In this document: positions 16,611 to 24,754 of the stretch, piece by piece | Layout: each line of letters starts with the position of its first letter | How positions within the stretch are numbered: the first letter of the stretch is position 1 | Assembly: GCF_014042015.1 (NCBI RefSeq) | Contig: NZ_CP059493.1 | Coordinates: 806,001 to 870,000, forward strand | Length of the DNA stretch: 64,000 nt | Source: Actinotalea sp. JY-7876 | Lineage (GTDB): Bacteria > Actinomycetota > Actinomycetes > Actinomycetales > Cellulomonadaceae | Reading direction: 5' to 3' | Made by a program: the position numbers and the translations under genes | Notes under the pieces: model-generated | Databases searched by the model: none | The model's input: only the letters and a program-made list of their open reading frames with translations | Told to the model about the DNA's origin: nothing

Positions 16611-17924
16611 ATGAGATCAGTCTCCGAGCACCTCGCGGCCGTCCTCGACGCCGCCCGTCCGGTCGTCCCGCTGGACGTGGTGCTCGCCGACGCCGACGGC
16701 TGCATCCTCGCCGAGGACGTCACGGCCCCGGCCGACGTGCCGTCGCGCCCGGTCGCCGCGGTCGACGGCTACGCGGTGCGCGCGTCCGACGTCGGGCTGC
16801 GCGGCCCGGGGGCCGCCCCGGACGTCGCGCTCCCGGTGGTCGACGACGCCCCGGTGACCGCCGCGCAGCCGCTGCGCCTGGTGCCGGCCGCGGCCGTGCT
16901 GGTCGCGGCCGGCGCGCCGCTGCCGGTGGGCGCGGACTGCGTCGTTCCGCTCGCACGGACCGACCGGGGCCGCGCGCGCGTCGTCGTGCGCGGCGGTGCG
17001 GAGCCGGGCGAGGGCGTCCGGGCGACCGGGCACGACGCGGCGGCGGGCGACGTCGTGCTGCGCCTGGGGACGCGGCTCGCGGCGCGTCACCTCGCCCTCG
17101 CGGCCGGCGTCGGCCGCGGCCGCCTGCGGGTGCACCCCGCGCCGCGCGTCGTCGTGGTGCCCGTGGGCGACGAGCTCGTGGAGCCCGGTCGCGTCCTGGC
17201 CGACGGCCGGGTGCACGACGCGGACGGGCACGCCCTCGCGGCGGCCGTGCGCGAGGCCGGTGCGACGGCTGTGCGCGTCGGTCCGGTCGGGGACGACCGC
17301 GCCGCCCTGCGCGAGGTGCTCGCCGACCAGCTCGTGCGCGCCGACCTGCTGCTCGTCACCGGAGGGCTCAGCGACGGCCCGTGGGACACCGTGACCGACG
17401 TGCTCGCGCCGCTCGGCACCGTGCGCTTCGACCACGTGGCGATGGCCCCCGGCCGGCGGCAGGGCTTCGGCACCGTCCTGGCCTCCGACCAGGAGGAGCT
17501 CTGGCCGGGCGCCGAGGGGCGTCCGACGTCGGGCCTGGCGGACCTCGCGGACAGGCAGGGGCAGGACGCGCCTGCCGGCGTGCCCGTGTTCGCCCTGCCG
17601 GGCCACCCGGTGGAGGCGCTCATCTCCTACGAGGTCTTCGTCCGGCCTGCCCTGCGCGCCATGGCGGGTCAGTCCGAGCTCTTCCGGCCGTCGGTGAAGG
17701 CGGCGGCGACGCGGGCGTTCGCGTCGCCCGCCGGGCTGCGGCACTTCGTCCCCGCGACCGTGACCGGGTCCCCGACCGAGGGCTACGTCGTCACGCCCGT
17801 CGGTGACCCCCGCGACCCCTCGCTCACCGACCTCGCGACCGCCAACGCGCTCGCCGTCGTCGGCGAGGACACGACGACCGTGCGCGCGGGTGACACGCTG
17901 GCCTGCCTGATCCTGGGAGGCTGA
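16611..17924 (+). CDS. glp: MoeA-family protein; probable gephyrin-like cell-division factor Glp
   Basis: A 437-residue protein with the MoeA domain order: N-terminal VEHLA/VLADADGCILAEDV and PVAAVDGYAVRASDVGL, a middle domain with PLPVGADCVVPL, the MPT-binding-like domain with LLLVTGGLSDGPWDTV and VFALPGHPVEALISYEVFVRPALR, and a C-terminal beta barrel. By family alone it would be a molybdopterin molybdotransferase. Its position between galU, rimJ and a GlpR-like membrane protein matches the Glp described in Corynebacterium, which binds FtsZ and the membrane receptor GlpR. A division role is therefore favoured; a molybdenum cofactor role cannot be excluded. Confidence 0.83.
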   Translation: MRSVSEHLAAVLDAARPVVPLDVVLADADGCILAEDVTAPADVPSRPVAAVDGYAVRASDVGLRGPGAAPDVALPVVDDAPVTAAQPLRLVPAAAVLVAAGAPLPVGADCVVPLARTDRGRARVVVRGGAEPGEGVRATGHDAAAGDVVLRLGTRLAARHLALAAGVGRGRLRVHPAPRVVVVPVGDELVEPGRVLADGRVHDADGHALAAAVREAGATAVRVGPVGDDRAALREVLADQLVRADLLLVTGGLSDGPWDTVTDVLAPLGTVRFDHVAMAPGRRQGFGTVLASDQEELWPGAEGRPTSGLADLADRQGQDAPAGVPVFALPGHPVEALISYEVFVRPALRAMAGQSELFRPSVKAAATRAFASPAGLRHFVPATVTGSPTEGYVVTPVGDPRDPSLTDLATANALAVVGEDTTTVRAGDTLACLILGG

Positions 17925-17925
17925 C

Positions 17926-18522
17926 GTGGCGCGAGGGTGGCCGGTGATCCTGCGCGAGGACGACGTCGTCCTGCGCCCGCTGCGGCGGCGGGACGCGCGC
18001 CCGTGGCTGAGGGCGCGCATGACGAACGCCGCGTGGCTCGAGCGGTGGGAGGCGACGTCGCCGGAGCCCGTGACGGGTCAGCCGCCGAGCTTCCCCGAGT
18101 TCGTGCGCAACCTGGCGGCGCAGGCGCGGCAGGGCTCGGCGCTGCCCTTCGTCATCGAGTACCGCGGTGAGCTGGTGGGCCAGCTCACGGTCTCGACGAT
18201 CGTCCGCGGCTCGCTGTGCTCGGCGAGCATCGGGTACTGGATCAGCGAGCACGTGGCGGGCCGCGGGATCACCCCGACCGCCGTCGCGATGGCCGTGGAC
18301 CACTGCTTCGGTCCGGTGGGGCTGCACCGGATCGAGATCAACATCCGGCCGGAGAATGCGCCGAGCCTGCGCGTCGTCGAGAAGCTCGGCCTGCGTGACG
18401 AGGGCGTGCGCGAGCGCTACCTGCACATCCAGGGCGCGTGGTGCGACCACCGCACCTTCGCGGTGACGGTCGAGGAGGTCCCCGACGGGCTGCTCGCACG
18501 GTGGCGGGCCGCCGGGCGCTGA
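17926..18522 (+). CDS. GNAT-family N-acetyltransferase (RimJ-like)
   Basis: A 198-residue protein with a GTG start 1 nt after the previous stop, so probably co-translated. Sequence features: VILREDDVVLRPLRRRDARPWLRAR, ASIGYWISEHVAGRGITPTAVAMAVDHCF and HRIEINIRPENAPSLRVVEKLGL, the acetyl-CoA-binding and C-terminal motifs of the RimJ/RimL group. It acetylates an N-terminal amine of a protein substrate; the target is unknown. rimJ is a constant member of this gene cluster in actinobacteria. Confidence 0.9.
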   Translation: MARGWPVILREDDVVLRPLRRRDARPWLRARMTNAAWLERWEATSPEPVTGQPPSFPEFVRNLAAQARQGSALPFVIEYRGELVGQLTVSTIVRGSLCSASIGYWISEHVAGRGITPTAVAMAVDHCFGPVGLHRIEINIRPENAPSLRVVEKLGLRDEGVRERYLHIQGAWCDHRTFAVTVEEVPDGLLARWRAAGR

Positions 18523-18596
18523 GGCGCCGAACGACACCGCTGTAGTTCTCGACCGACACGCCGCGGCCCCTGCGACCCCGGGGTGGGCGGCGCGCC

Positions 18597-18602
18597 TACG
18601 GT
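18597..18602 (+). promoter_or_regulatory. putative -10 box of a leaderless promoter
   Basis: TACGGT followed by 6 nt and the GTG of the GlpR-like gene at 18609. Confidence 0.45.
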
Positions 18603-18608
18603 CGTGAC

Positions 18609-19652
18609 GTGAACCAGGCCGGTCTCGTGGCGATCGCCATGGCCGGGCTGTGGATCGCCTACCTGGTGCCGCACCACCTGCGGTACCGCCAGCAGCTGCT
18701 CGACGCCCGCGTCGAGGACCGCTTCTCGGAGCACCTGCGCATCCTCGCGGTGCTCGGGGAGGCCGGTCCGGGGCCCGGGAGCACGTCGGCGGGCGGGTCG
18801 CCGGCGGTGAGGGCGGAGCCGCTGCGCCTGCACCCGGTGAGGAACGACCAGCGCGAACGACGAGGAGGCAGTCCGATGAAGCGACCGCACGGGACGACCG
18901 ACCGCGTCGCCGCGGACCTGGTCCGCCGGTCGGCGGCCGAGCACTCGCAGCGCGCCGCCCACCTGGCGCGCCGCGCCGCGGGCGCGCGGCGCCGCGCCCT
19001 GCTGACCCTGCTGCTCGTCGTCGCCACGCCCGCCGCCTGGGGCGTCGTGGCGTTCGCGTCCGTCCCGCTCGTCGCGGGCGTGGTCCCCAGCGCGCTCCTG
19101 CTGGCGGTGCTGGTGGCCGGTCGGCGCGCCGTGGTCGCCGCCGCACGGGCCGACGAGCAGTGGCGGGCCGGCGAGCCCTACCGCCTGCCCGCGCCGCGCC
19201 GCGCGCCGAGCGCCGTCGGGCGCGCGGTCCGGCCGTCGGAGGCCGTCACCGAGATCATGGCGCGGGTGCCGCGGGTCCCCGTGCAGGCGGGGGCGTCCGT
19301 CGCGCTCGCCGAGGCCGCCGCGGCGGTCGCGTCCGCGACGCCCGCGCAGGACCGCGCGGAGCGCCGGGCGGCCACCGCGCGGCGCAGTGCCGCCGACGAG
19401 GCGACGTCGGGTCCGGCATGGATGCCGGTGCCGGTGCCGCGTCCGACCTACACCCTCAAGCCCGAGGCCCGGCGCGGTGAGCCGGCGCCCCTGCCGGCCC
19501 CGCTCCCCGCCCCGCGCTCGGCCGAGGACGCCGCCGCCGACGTGACCGCGGACGAGACCGCGCCCGCGGCTCCCGTCGCCGCGGCGCCCGCGCGGCCCGC
19601 GGGACTCGACCTCGACGCCGTCCTGGCGCGCCGGCGGGCGTCCGGCGAGTGA
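18609..19652 (+). CDS. glpR: GlpR-like membrane protein
   Basis: A 347-residue protein. Residues 1-20 are a membrane helix (LVAIAMAGLWIAYLVPHHLR). A soluble linker is followed by two more helices (about residues 132-155 and 157-178), and the C-terminal half is Ala/Pro-rich and probably disordered. The N-terminal sequence and its place after galU, glp and rimJ match GlpR, described as the membrane receptor of the gephyrin-like protein Glp in corynebacterial division. M. tuberculosis Rv0996 occupies the same position. The symbol is by synteny and topology, not proven. Confidence 0.68.
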   Translation: MNQAGLVAIAMAGLWIAYLVPHHLRYRQQLLDARVEDRFSEHLRILAVLGEAGPGPGSTSAGGSPAVRAEPLRLHPVRNDQRERRGGSPMKRPHGTTDRVAADLVRRSAAEHSQRAAHLARRAAGARRRALLTLLLVVATPAAWGVVAFASVPLVAGVVPSALLLAVLVAGRRAVVAAARADEQWRAGEPYRLPAPRRAPSAVGRAVRPSEAVTEIMARVPRVPVQAGASVALAEAAAAVASATPAQDRAERRAATARRSAADEATSGPAWMPVPVPRPTYTLKPEARRGEPAPLPAPLPAPRSAEDAAADVTADETAPAAPVAAAPARPAGLDLDAVLARRRASGE

Positions 19653-19708
19653 GGCGCGGCCCCCGCGTCCGCGGTGCGGACGTGGCGGGACCTGGCCCTG
19701 ACGGGTGC

Positions 19709-19714
19709 TAGTCT
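19709..19714 (+). promoter_or_regulatory. putative -10 of the tRNA-Ala promoter
   Basis: TAGTCT lies 14 nt before the 5' end of the mature tRNA sequence, in an otherwise non-coding 75-nt gap. A GC-poor TTTTCCT stretch follows. Confidence 0.45.
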
Positions 19715-19727
19715 TTTCCTCGCTTCT

Positions 19728-19803
<76 letters not shown>

Positions 19804-19804
19804 C

Positions 19805-19848
19805 CGAGGACCCTGTCCCACCCCGCCCGGGGTGTGGCAGGGTCCTCG
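19805..19848 (+). terminator. terminator hairpin after tRNA-Ala
   Basis: CGAGGACCCTG (19805-19815) pairs perfectly with CAGGGTCCTCG (19838-19848), and an inner C-rich/G-rich stem continues to a short loop. It begins 4 nt after the tRNA body. Confidence 0.85.
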
Positions 19849-19888
19849 TCGTTCGGGCCCGTCGCGGGCGGACCTCGGGAGGCACAGG

Positions 19889-21487
19889 GTGGCAGGCGCG
19901 CTCGGCTCGCCGCGGGCGGCGCTCCCGACGGCGGCCGACCTGGCCGTGCCCGTCCCCGCGCAGGTGAGGCGCCTCGACGGTCCCGGGTTCACGGCCCGGG
20001 GCGGCGTCCGGGTGGTGACGGACGGCCACCCCGAGGCCGTGGCCACCGCCGTGCTCGTGGCCGGTCGCCTGGGTGCCCTGTGCGAGAGCCCGGTGGCCGT
20101 CGTGCAGGAGGACGACGGCTCACCCGGCGCCGTCGTGCTGCGGATCGGCTCGCCGGCCGACGTCGGGCTGCCGCCCGGGACGGACCCGACGCTCGCGCAC
20201 GAGAGCTACCGCCTCGAGGTGGTTGAGCGGGCCGTCACGCTCGTCGCGCCGTCCGGTGCCGGGTTGCTGCACGGGGCCCTGACCCTCCAGCAGATCGCCC
20301 TCCCGGGGTCGGCGGAGTGTCGGTGGGAGGTCGCCGCCCAGGTGGTGGTCGACGTGCCGCGGTTCGCCTGGCGCGGTCTCGGGCTGGACGTCGCCCGGCA
20401 CTTCTTCGGGGTGGACGACGTGCGCGCCGTCATCGACGCCATGGCGTCGCTCAAGCTCAACGTGCTGCACCTGCACCTCACCGACGACCAGGGCTGGCGG
20501 CTGGACGTGCCGTCGCGCCCCGCGCTCGCGGCGGCGTCCGGGCCGACGGCGGTCGGCGGCGACCCGGGCGGCGCCTACACCGCGGGCGACTGGGACCTGA
20601 TCCTGACCCACGCGGCATCGCGTCACGTCACGGTCGTGCCGGAGGTCGACGTGCCGGGGCACGTGAACGCGGCGCTGCACGCGCTCGGTGCGCTCAACCC
20701 GGGCGGGGAGCCGGCGGCCGCCTACACGGGGACCGACGTCGGGATCGGCCGCCTGCGTGCCGACCTGCCGGCCACCGGGCCCTTCCTGCACGACGTGCTG
20801 GGCGACGTCGCCGCCATGACGCCCGGGCCGTGGGTCCACGTCGGCGCCGACGCGGCTCGCGGGATGGACCCGGGGGAGTACCGCGCCCTGGTGCGTGCCG
20901 CGGTGGGCGAGGTGGCCGCGGCCGGCAAGGGCGTCGTCGGGCGGCAGCGGATGTCCCGGGCGCTCGGGCCTGACCCGACCGGCGCCGCAGGGAGCGCCGA
21001 CGTCGACCACGCGCTCGAGGACGCGCTCGCCGGTGCGGTGCTGCAGTACTGGGACGAGCGCGAGGGGCCCGAGGAGGTCGCGCACGCGGCGCGCCTGGGG
21101 GCGCGGGTCGTCCTGTCCCCGGCGACGCGCGTCGGCCTGGATGCCGGGTACGACGACGGGGACGGCGACGCCACGCCCGGGGGCGGCGACCGGGCCGGCC
21201 ACATCGACGTCCGGGACAGCTACGACTGGGAGCCCGCCGACGTCCTGCCGGGCGTGCCGGCCGGCCGGGTCCTCGGCGTCGAGGCGGTCCTGTGGACGCA
21301 CGGCGTGCGGACCCGCGAGGACCTGTTCCTCCTCCTGCTGCCGCGGCTCGCGGCGGTGGCCGAGGTGGCGTGGTCGCCGGCCGAGCGGCGCGGGTGGGAC
21401 GGCTTCGCGCGGCGCCTGCCGCGGCTCGGCCGGCGGTGGGACGCCCGAGAGCTGCCCTGGTACCGCTCGCCGCAGGTCGACTGGTAG
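19889..21487 (+). CDS. GH20-like protein lacking the catalytic glutamate
   Basis: A 532-residue protein starting at GTG 19889 behind GGGAGG. There is no signal peptide. The N-terminal domain (about residues 20-150) is GH20b-like, followed by a GH20 TIM barrel: FAWRGLGLDVARHFF, LKLNVLHLHLTDDQGWRLD, VPEVDVPGHVNAAL, and C-terminal VLGVEAVLWTHGVRTRED. These are beta-N-acetylhexosaminidase signatures. The catalytic pair that reads GGDE in active enzymes is VGADAARG here: Asp321 is kept but the acid/base Glu is Ala322. It is therefore probably inactive, or uses another residue; a binding role is possible. Confidence 0.82.
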   Translation: MAGALGSPRAALPTAADLAVPVPAQVRRLDGPGFTARGGVRVVTDGHPEAVATAVLVAGRLGALCESPVAVVQEDDGSPGAVVLRIGSPADVGLPPGTDPTLAHESYRLEVVERAVTLVAPSGAGLLHGALTLQQIALPGSAECRWEVAAQVVVDVPRFAWRGLGLDVARHFFGVDDVRAVIDAMASLKLNVLHLHLTDDQGWRLDVPSRPALAAASGPTAVGGDPGGAYTAGDWDLILTHAASRHVTVVPEVDVPGHVNAALHALGALNPGGEPAAAYTGTDVGIGRLRADLPATGPFLHDVLGDVAAMTPGPWVHVGADAARGMDPGEYRALVRAAVGEVAAAGKGVVGRQRMSRALGPDPTGAAGSADVDHALEDALAGAVLQYWDEREGPEEVAHAARLGARVVLSPATRVGLDAGYDDGDGDATPGGGDRAGHIDVRDSYDWEPADVLPGVPAGRVLGVEAVLWTHGVRTREDLFLLLLPRLAAVAEVAWSPAERRGWDGFARRLPRLGRRWDARELPWYRSPQVDW

Positions 21488-21526
21488 GTCCCGCCGACGC
21501 GCACGGGCTCGCCGTGCCGCCCGGGC

Positions 21527-23101
21527 TCAGGGCCAGTCGGGCAGCCACTGCCGCAGCTGCCACGACCGGAAGGTGATCACCTCGCCCGTCCACACCGGCC
21601 AGAAGAACGCGGTCGTCACGACGACGAGGATCGCCGCCGCCACCAGCAGCGTCCGCACGATCGAGCGGCGCGGTTCGTCGCGGGCCCAGGCCAGCGCGCG
21701 GGCCGCCGCCCAGGTGAGGCACAGCACCAACCACGGCAGCATCACGATCGTGTAGAAGGTGAAGATCGTCCGCTCCGGGTAGGCGAACCACGGCAGCCAG
21801 CCCGCGGCGAGCCCCGCGAGGGCGACCGCCGCGACGCCGTCGGCCCAGCGCACGACCCACCACGCGCACGCGACGACGGCGGCCGCGCCGAGCCACCACA
21901 CGAGCGGGTTGCCGAGGGACGTGACGGCCTGCGCGCACCGGGCCGCGCCGCACGCCTGCTGGGCGGGCTCCGGCGCGTCGTAGAAGAACGATGTCGGCCG
22001 CCACTGCACCAGCCAGCCCAGCGGTGAGGACTCGTAGGGGTGGTCGGTGCTCAGGCCGGTGTGGAACGTCCAGTTCTGGCGGTGGTACTCGGCCAGCGCC
22101 CGCAGCGGGTCGGGGAGCCAGGTGAGGCCCTCGCCCGGGTGCGTCGCGGCCCAGGACCGCCCGTAGCCGCCCGAGGTGCGCAGCCAGCCGGTCCAGGTCA
22201 GCACGTACGTGAGCGCGGCCGTCGGGACGATCGCGACGAACGCGGGCAGGGCGTCGCGCACGAGCGCGGCCTGCCACCACAGCGCCACACCGGCGCGGCG
22301 GCGGGCGCTCGCGTCCCACGCGACGGTGACCAGGCCGAGCACGGCGACGAACCACAGCGCGCTCCACTTGGTGCCGACGGCCAGGCCCAGCAGGACGCCC
22401 GCGAGCACGCGCCAGGGCCGGACGGCGGACCACGGACCCCACCGGCTCGGCGCGCGCGGTGGCCAGGTCGCGGCGGCGAGCCGCGCCCGGGCGCGGTCAC
22501 GGTCCACGAGCAGCGCCGCGAACGCCGCCATGACCAGGGTCGCGAGGACGCCGTCGAGCAGCGCCGTGCGCGACATCACGATCGCGGCGCCGTCGACCGC
22601 GACGAGGAGCCCGGCGACCACCCCGAGCGCCGTGGACCCGAGCAGGCGCCGGGCGACCCGGGTCATCAGGACGACCAGGACGATGCCGGCGACCACCGTG
22701 CCCAGCCGCCAGCCCACCGGGTCGTCGGCGCCCAGCAGCCGCAGCCCGAGCGCGATGACCCACTTGCCGACCGGTGGGTGCACGACGTAGCTGGGGTCGG
22801 TGGAGAAGCCGTCGACGTCGCCCGCCGCGAACGCCTCGTCCGCGTCCGGCGGCCACGAGCCCTCGTAACCCAGGTGCAGGAGCGTCCACGCGTCCTTGAC
22901 GTAGTAGGTCTCGTCGAAGACCAGCACGTCCGGGCGGTCCAGCGCGGGCAGGCGCAGCGCCGCCGCGACGCCGGCGACGGCCAGGGTGGCGGGCCAGCCC
23001 TGCGCCGCCTCGAGCGCTCGGTGCCACCGACCCGGACGCGGACCGGTCGCGCCGGTCGCGTCGGGCGCGCCCGGTGGCGCTGGGCGGACGGCGAGCGGCA
23101 C
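21527..23101 (-). CDS. protein O-mannosyltransferase (PMT family)
   Basis: A 524-residue polytopic membrane protein of the GT-C fold. The first extracytoplasmic loop carries the catalytic Asp-Glu motif FDETYYVKDAW, followed by DPSYVVHPPVGKW, as in actinobacterial Pmt (Rv1002c in M. tuberculosis). It transfers mannose from polyprenyl-phosphate mannose to Ser/Thr of proteins during Sec export. Secreted Ser/Thr-rich lipoproteins in this window are plausible substrates. The GTG at 23101 has TAGCCT 6 nt upstream. It is divergent from rsmI, as in mycobacteria. Confidence 0.93.
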   Translation of the reverse strand: MPLAVRPAPPGAPDATGATGPRPGRWHRALEAAQGWPATLAVAGVAAALRLPALDRPDVLVFDETYYVKDAWTLLHLGYEGSWPPDADEAFAAGDVDGFSTDPSYVVHPPVGKWVIALGLRLLGADDPVGWRLGTVVAGIVLVVLMTRVARRLLGSTALGVVAGLLVAVDGAAIVMSRTALLDGVLATLVMAAFAALLVDRDRARARLAAATWPPRAPSRWGPWSAVRPWRVLAGVLLGLAVGTKWSALWFVAVLGLVTVAWDASARRRAGVALWWQAALVRDALPAFVAIVPTAALTYVLTWTGWLRTSGGYGRSWAATHPGEGLTWLPDPLRALAEYHRQNWTFHTGLSTDHPYESSPLGWLVQWRPTSFFYDAPEPAQQACGAARCAQAVTSLGNPLVWWLGAAAVVACAWWVVRWADGVAAVALAGLAAGWLPWFAYPERTIFTFYTIVMLPWLVLCLTWAAARALAWARDEPRRSIVRTLLVAAAILVVVTTAFFWPVWTGEVITFRSWQLRQWLPDWP

Positions 23102-23107
23102 CTCGTC

Positions 23108-23113
23108 AGGCTA
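23108..23113 (-). promoter_or_regulatory. putative -10 box of a leaderless promoter
   Basis: On the minus strand TAGCCT is followed by 6 nt and GTG 23101 of the mannosyltransferase gene. Confidence 0.45.
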
Positions 23114-23150
23114 GGACACCGCGGCGGCGTCGGGCGTGCCGCGCAGCGCC

Positions 23151-23156
23151 TAGCCT
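23151..23156 (+). promoter_or_regulatory. putative -10 box of a leaderless promoter
   Basis: TAGCCT followed by 6 nt and the ATG of rsmI at 23163. Confidence 0.5.
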
Positions 23157-23162
23157 GGCCCG

Positions 23163-24002
23163 ATGACCACGGGCCGGATCGTGCTGGCGGCGACGCCGAT
23201 CGGCGACGTCGAGGACGCGTCGCCCCGTCTGCGCCGCCTGCTGGCGGAGGCCGACGTCGTCGCGGCGGAGGACACGCGCCGGCTCGCCGCGCTCGCGCAG
23301 CGCCTCGGCATCCGGCCGGCGGGGCGGGTGGTGAGCCACCACGAGCACAACGAGGGGTCACGCGCCGCCGAGCTGCTCGACGTCGTGCGGGGCGGTGGCA
23401 CGGTGCTGGTGGTGTCGGACGCCGGGATGCCGACCGTGTCCGACCCGGGGTTCACGCTCGTGCGGGCGGCGGTCGAGGCCGGCCTGCCCGTGACGACCGC
23501 GCCCGGGCCGAGCGCGGTGCTGGCGGCGCTCGCCGTGTCCGGCCTGCCGACGGACCGCTTCACCTTCGAGGGCTTCCTGCCGCGCAAGCCCGGGGACCGC
23601 GCGCGTGCGCTGGGCGAGCTCGAGCGCGAACGCCGCACCATGGTGTTCTTCGAGGCGCCGCACCGGCTGGCGGCCACGCTCGCGGCGATGGGGGAGGCCT
23701 TCGGGACGGACCGCGCGGCGGCCGTGTGCCGGGAGCTGACCAAGACGTACGAGGAGGTCGTCCGCGGGCCGCTGGACGAGCTGGTGGCCTGGGCGGACCA
23801 CGACGTGCGCGGCGAGGTCGCCGTCGTCGTCGCGGGCGCACCCGAGCCCGCGACCGCGCCGATGGGCGAGCTGGTCGCCGAGGTCCTCGCGCGCGCCGAC
23901 GCCGGCGAGCGCCTCAAGGACGCCGTGGCGGCGGTCGCCGAGGCGACGGGCGTGGTCAAGCGGGAGCTCTACGCCGCCGCGCTCGCGGGGCGCGGCCGCT
24001 GA
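23163..24002 (+). CDS. rsmI: 16S rRNA (cytidine(1402)-2'-O)-methyltransferase
   Basis: A 279-residue SAM-dependent methyltransferase of the tetrapyrrole-methylase fold: IVLAATPIGDVEDASPRLRRLL, VVAAEDTRRLAALAQRLGI, VLVVSDAGMPTVSDPGFTLV, PGPSAVLAALAVSGLPTDRFTFEGFLPRK and ELTKTYEEVVRGPL. All are RsmI signatures. It 2'-O-methylates C1402 in the ribosomal decoding centre. Divergent from the mannosyltransferase gene, as in M. tuberculosis Rv1002c/Rv1003. Confidence 0.95.
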   Translation: MTTGRIVLAATPIGDVEDASPRLRRLLAEADVVAAEDTRRLAALAQRLGIRPAGRVVSHHEHNEGSRAAELLDVVRGGGTVLVVSDAGMPTVSDPGFTLVRAAVEAGLPVTTAPGPSAVLAALAVSGLPTDRFTFEGFLPRKPGDRARALGELERERRTMVFFEAPHRLAATLAAMGEAFGTDRAAAVCRELTKTYEEVVRGPLDELVAWADHDVRGEVAVVVAGAPEPATAPMGELVAEVLARADAGERLKDAVAAVAEATGVVKRELYAAALAGRGR

Positions 24003-24040
24003 GACGTCCGCGGCGCCGGGGCCGTCGGGGTCAGCCGAGG

Positions 24041-24727
24041 TCAGCCGAGGTAGGCCGGGATCGGGGCGGTGACGGTCGGGTCGGTCCGGGGTGCACCCGC
24101 GACGGTCCGGAGCGGGACGACACCGGCCCAGTAGGGCAGCGCGAGGTCCTCGGGCTCGTCCTTCACCCCGCCGGCCCGCGCGCGCACGGAGACCTCGACG
24201 AGCGGCAGCGCCAGGAGGGCCGTCTCCGCCAGCTCGCGCCGCGACGGCGGCCGGCTGTCCGCGGCGCGGCCGGCGCCCGTGCGCTCGACGAGCGCGTGCA
24301 GGACCCGGCGCTTCTCCGCGTCGTCCGTCACGAGCGTCGCGTCACCGTGTGCCACGACCGACCGGTAGTTCGCGCTGTGGTGGAACTGGGACCGCCCGTA
24401 GACGATCCCGTCGAGCACCGTCACGGACGCGCAGACGCGCAGGCCGCCGCCGCGCGCCGCGAGCAGCGGGCGGCTCCCGGTCGAGCCGTGCAGGTAGAGC
24501 ACGTCGTCGACGCGCACGTGCAGCGTCGGCAGGGCCCGGGGCTCGCCGTCGACGACGAACGCCAGGGTGCAGTGCCACGCCTCGTCGAGGATCGCGTGGG
24601 CGGCGGCGCGGTCGTAGGCCATCCGGCCGCGGTCGCGCGTCGCCGTCGTGCGCGGGGTCCGGGGGTACTCGTCCGACGGCGCGCCGGCGGGCGACGAGGT
24701 CGGGCGGGTGACGCTGTCCGTGGCCAT
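24041..24727 (-). CDS. pyridoxamine 5'-phosphate oxidase-like flavin-binding protein
   Basis: A 228-residue split-barrel protein: DRAAAHAILDEAWHCTLAFVVDGEPRALPTLHVRVDDVLYLHGSTGSRPL, then VCASVTVLDGIVYGRSQFHHSANYRSVVAHG. This is the FMN-binding PNPOx-like group rather than classical PdxH. Possible substrates include B6 vitamers or other flavin-reducible small molecules. The ATG at 24727 is preferred, with AAGGATCGCC before it. It is divergent from a MocR-type regulator with only 27 bp between starts, so the two probably share an operator. Confidence 0.8.
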   Translation of the reverse strand: MATDSVTRPTSSPAGAPSDEYPRTPRTTATRDRGRMAYDRAAAHAILDEAWHCTLAFVVDGEPRALPTLHVRVDDVLYLHGSTGSRPLLAARGGGLRVCASVTVLDGIVYGRSQFHHSANYRSVVAHGDATLVTDDAEKRRVLHALVERTGAGRAADSRPPSRRELAETALLALPLVEVSVRARAGGVKDEPEDLALPYWAGVVPLRTVAGAPRTDPTVTAPIPAYLG

Positions 24728-24737
24728 GGCGATCCTT

Positions 24738-24754
24738 TGTGATATAACAAACGG
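24738..24754. promoter_or_regulatory. shared promoter/operator between PNPOx-like and MocR-type genes
   Basis: TTTGT-gatata-ACAAA is an inverted repeat in the 27-bp gap. TATAAC (24743-24748) on the plus strand sits 6 nt before GTG 24755, so the regulator mRNA should be leaderless. The same AT core can act as -10 for the minus strand. Autoregulation by overlap is likely. Confidence 0.6.

Noticed and set aside
24031-24050. Tandem TCAGCCGAGG duplication at the 3' end of the PNPOx-like gene
   Set aside because: Only two 10-bp copies, one containing the stop codon; a simple replication slip with no evident function.
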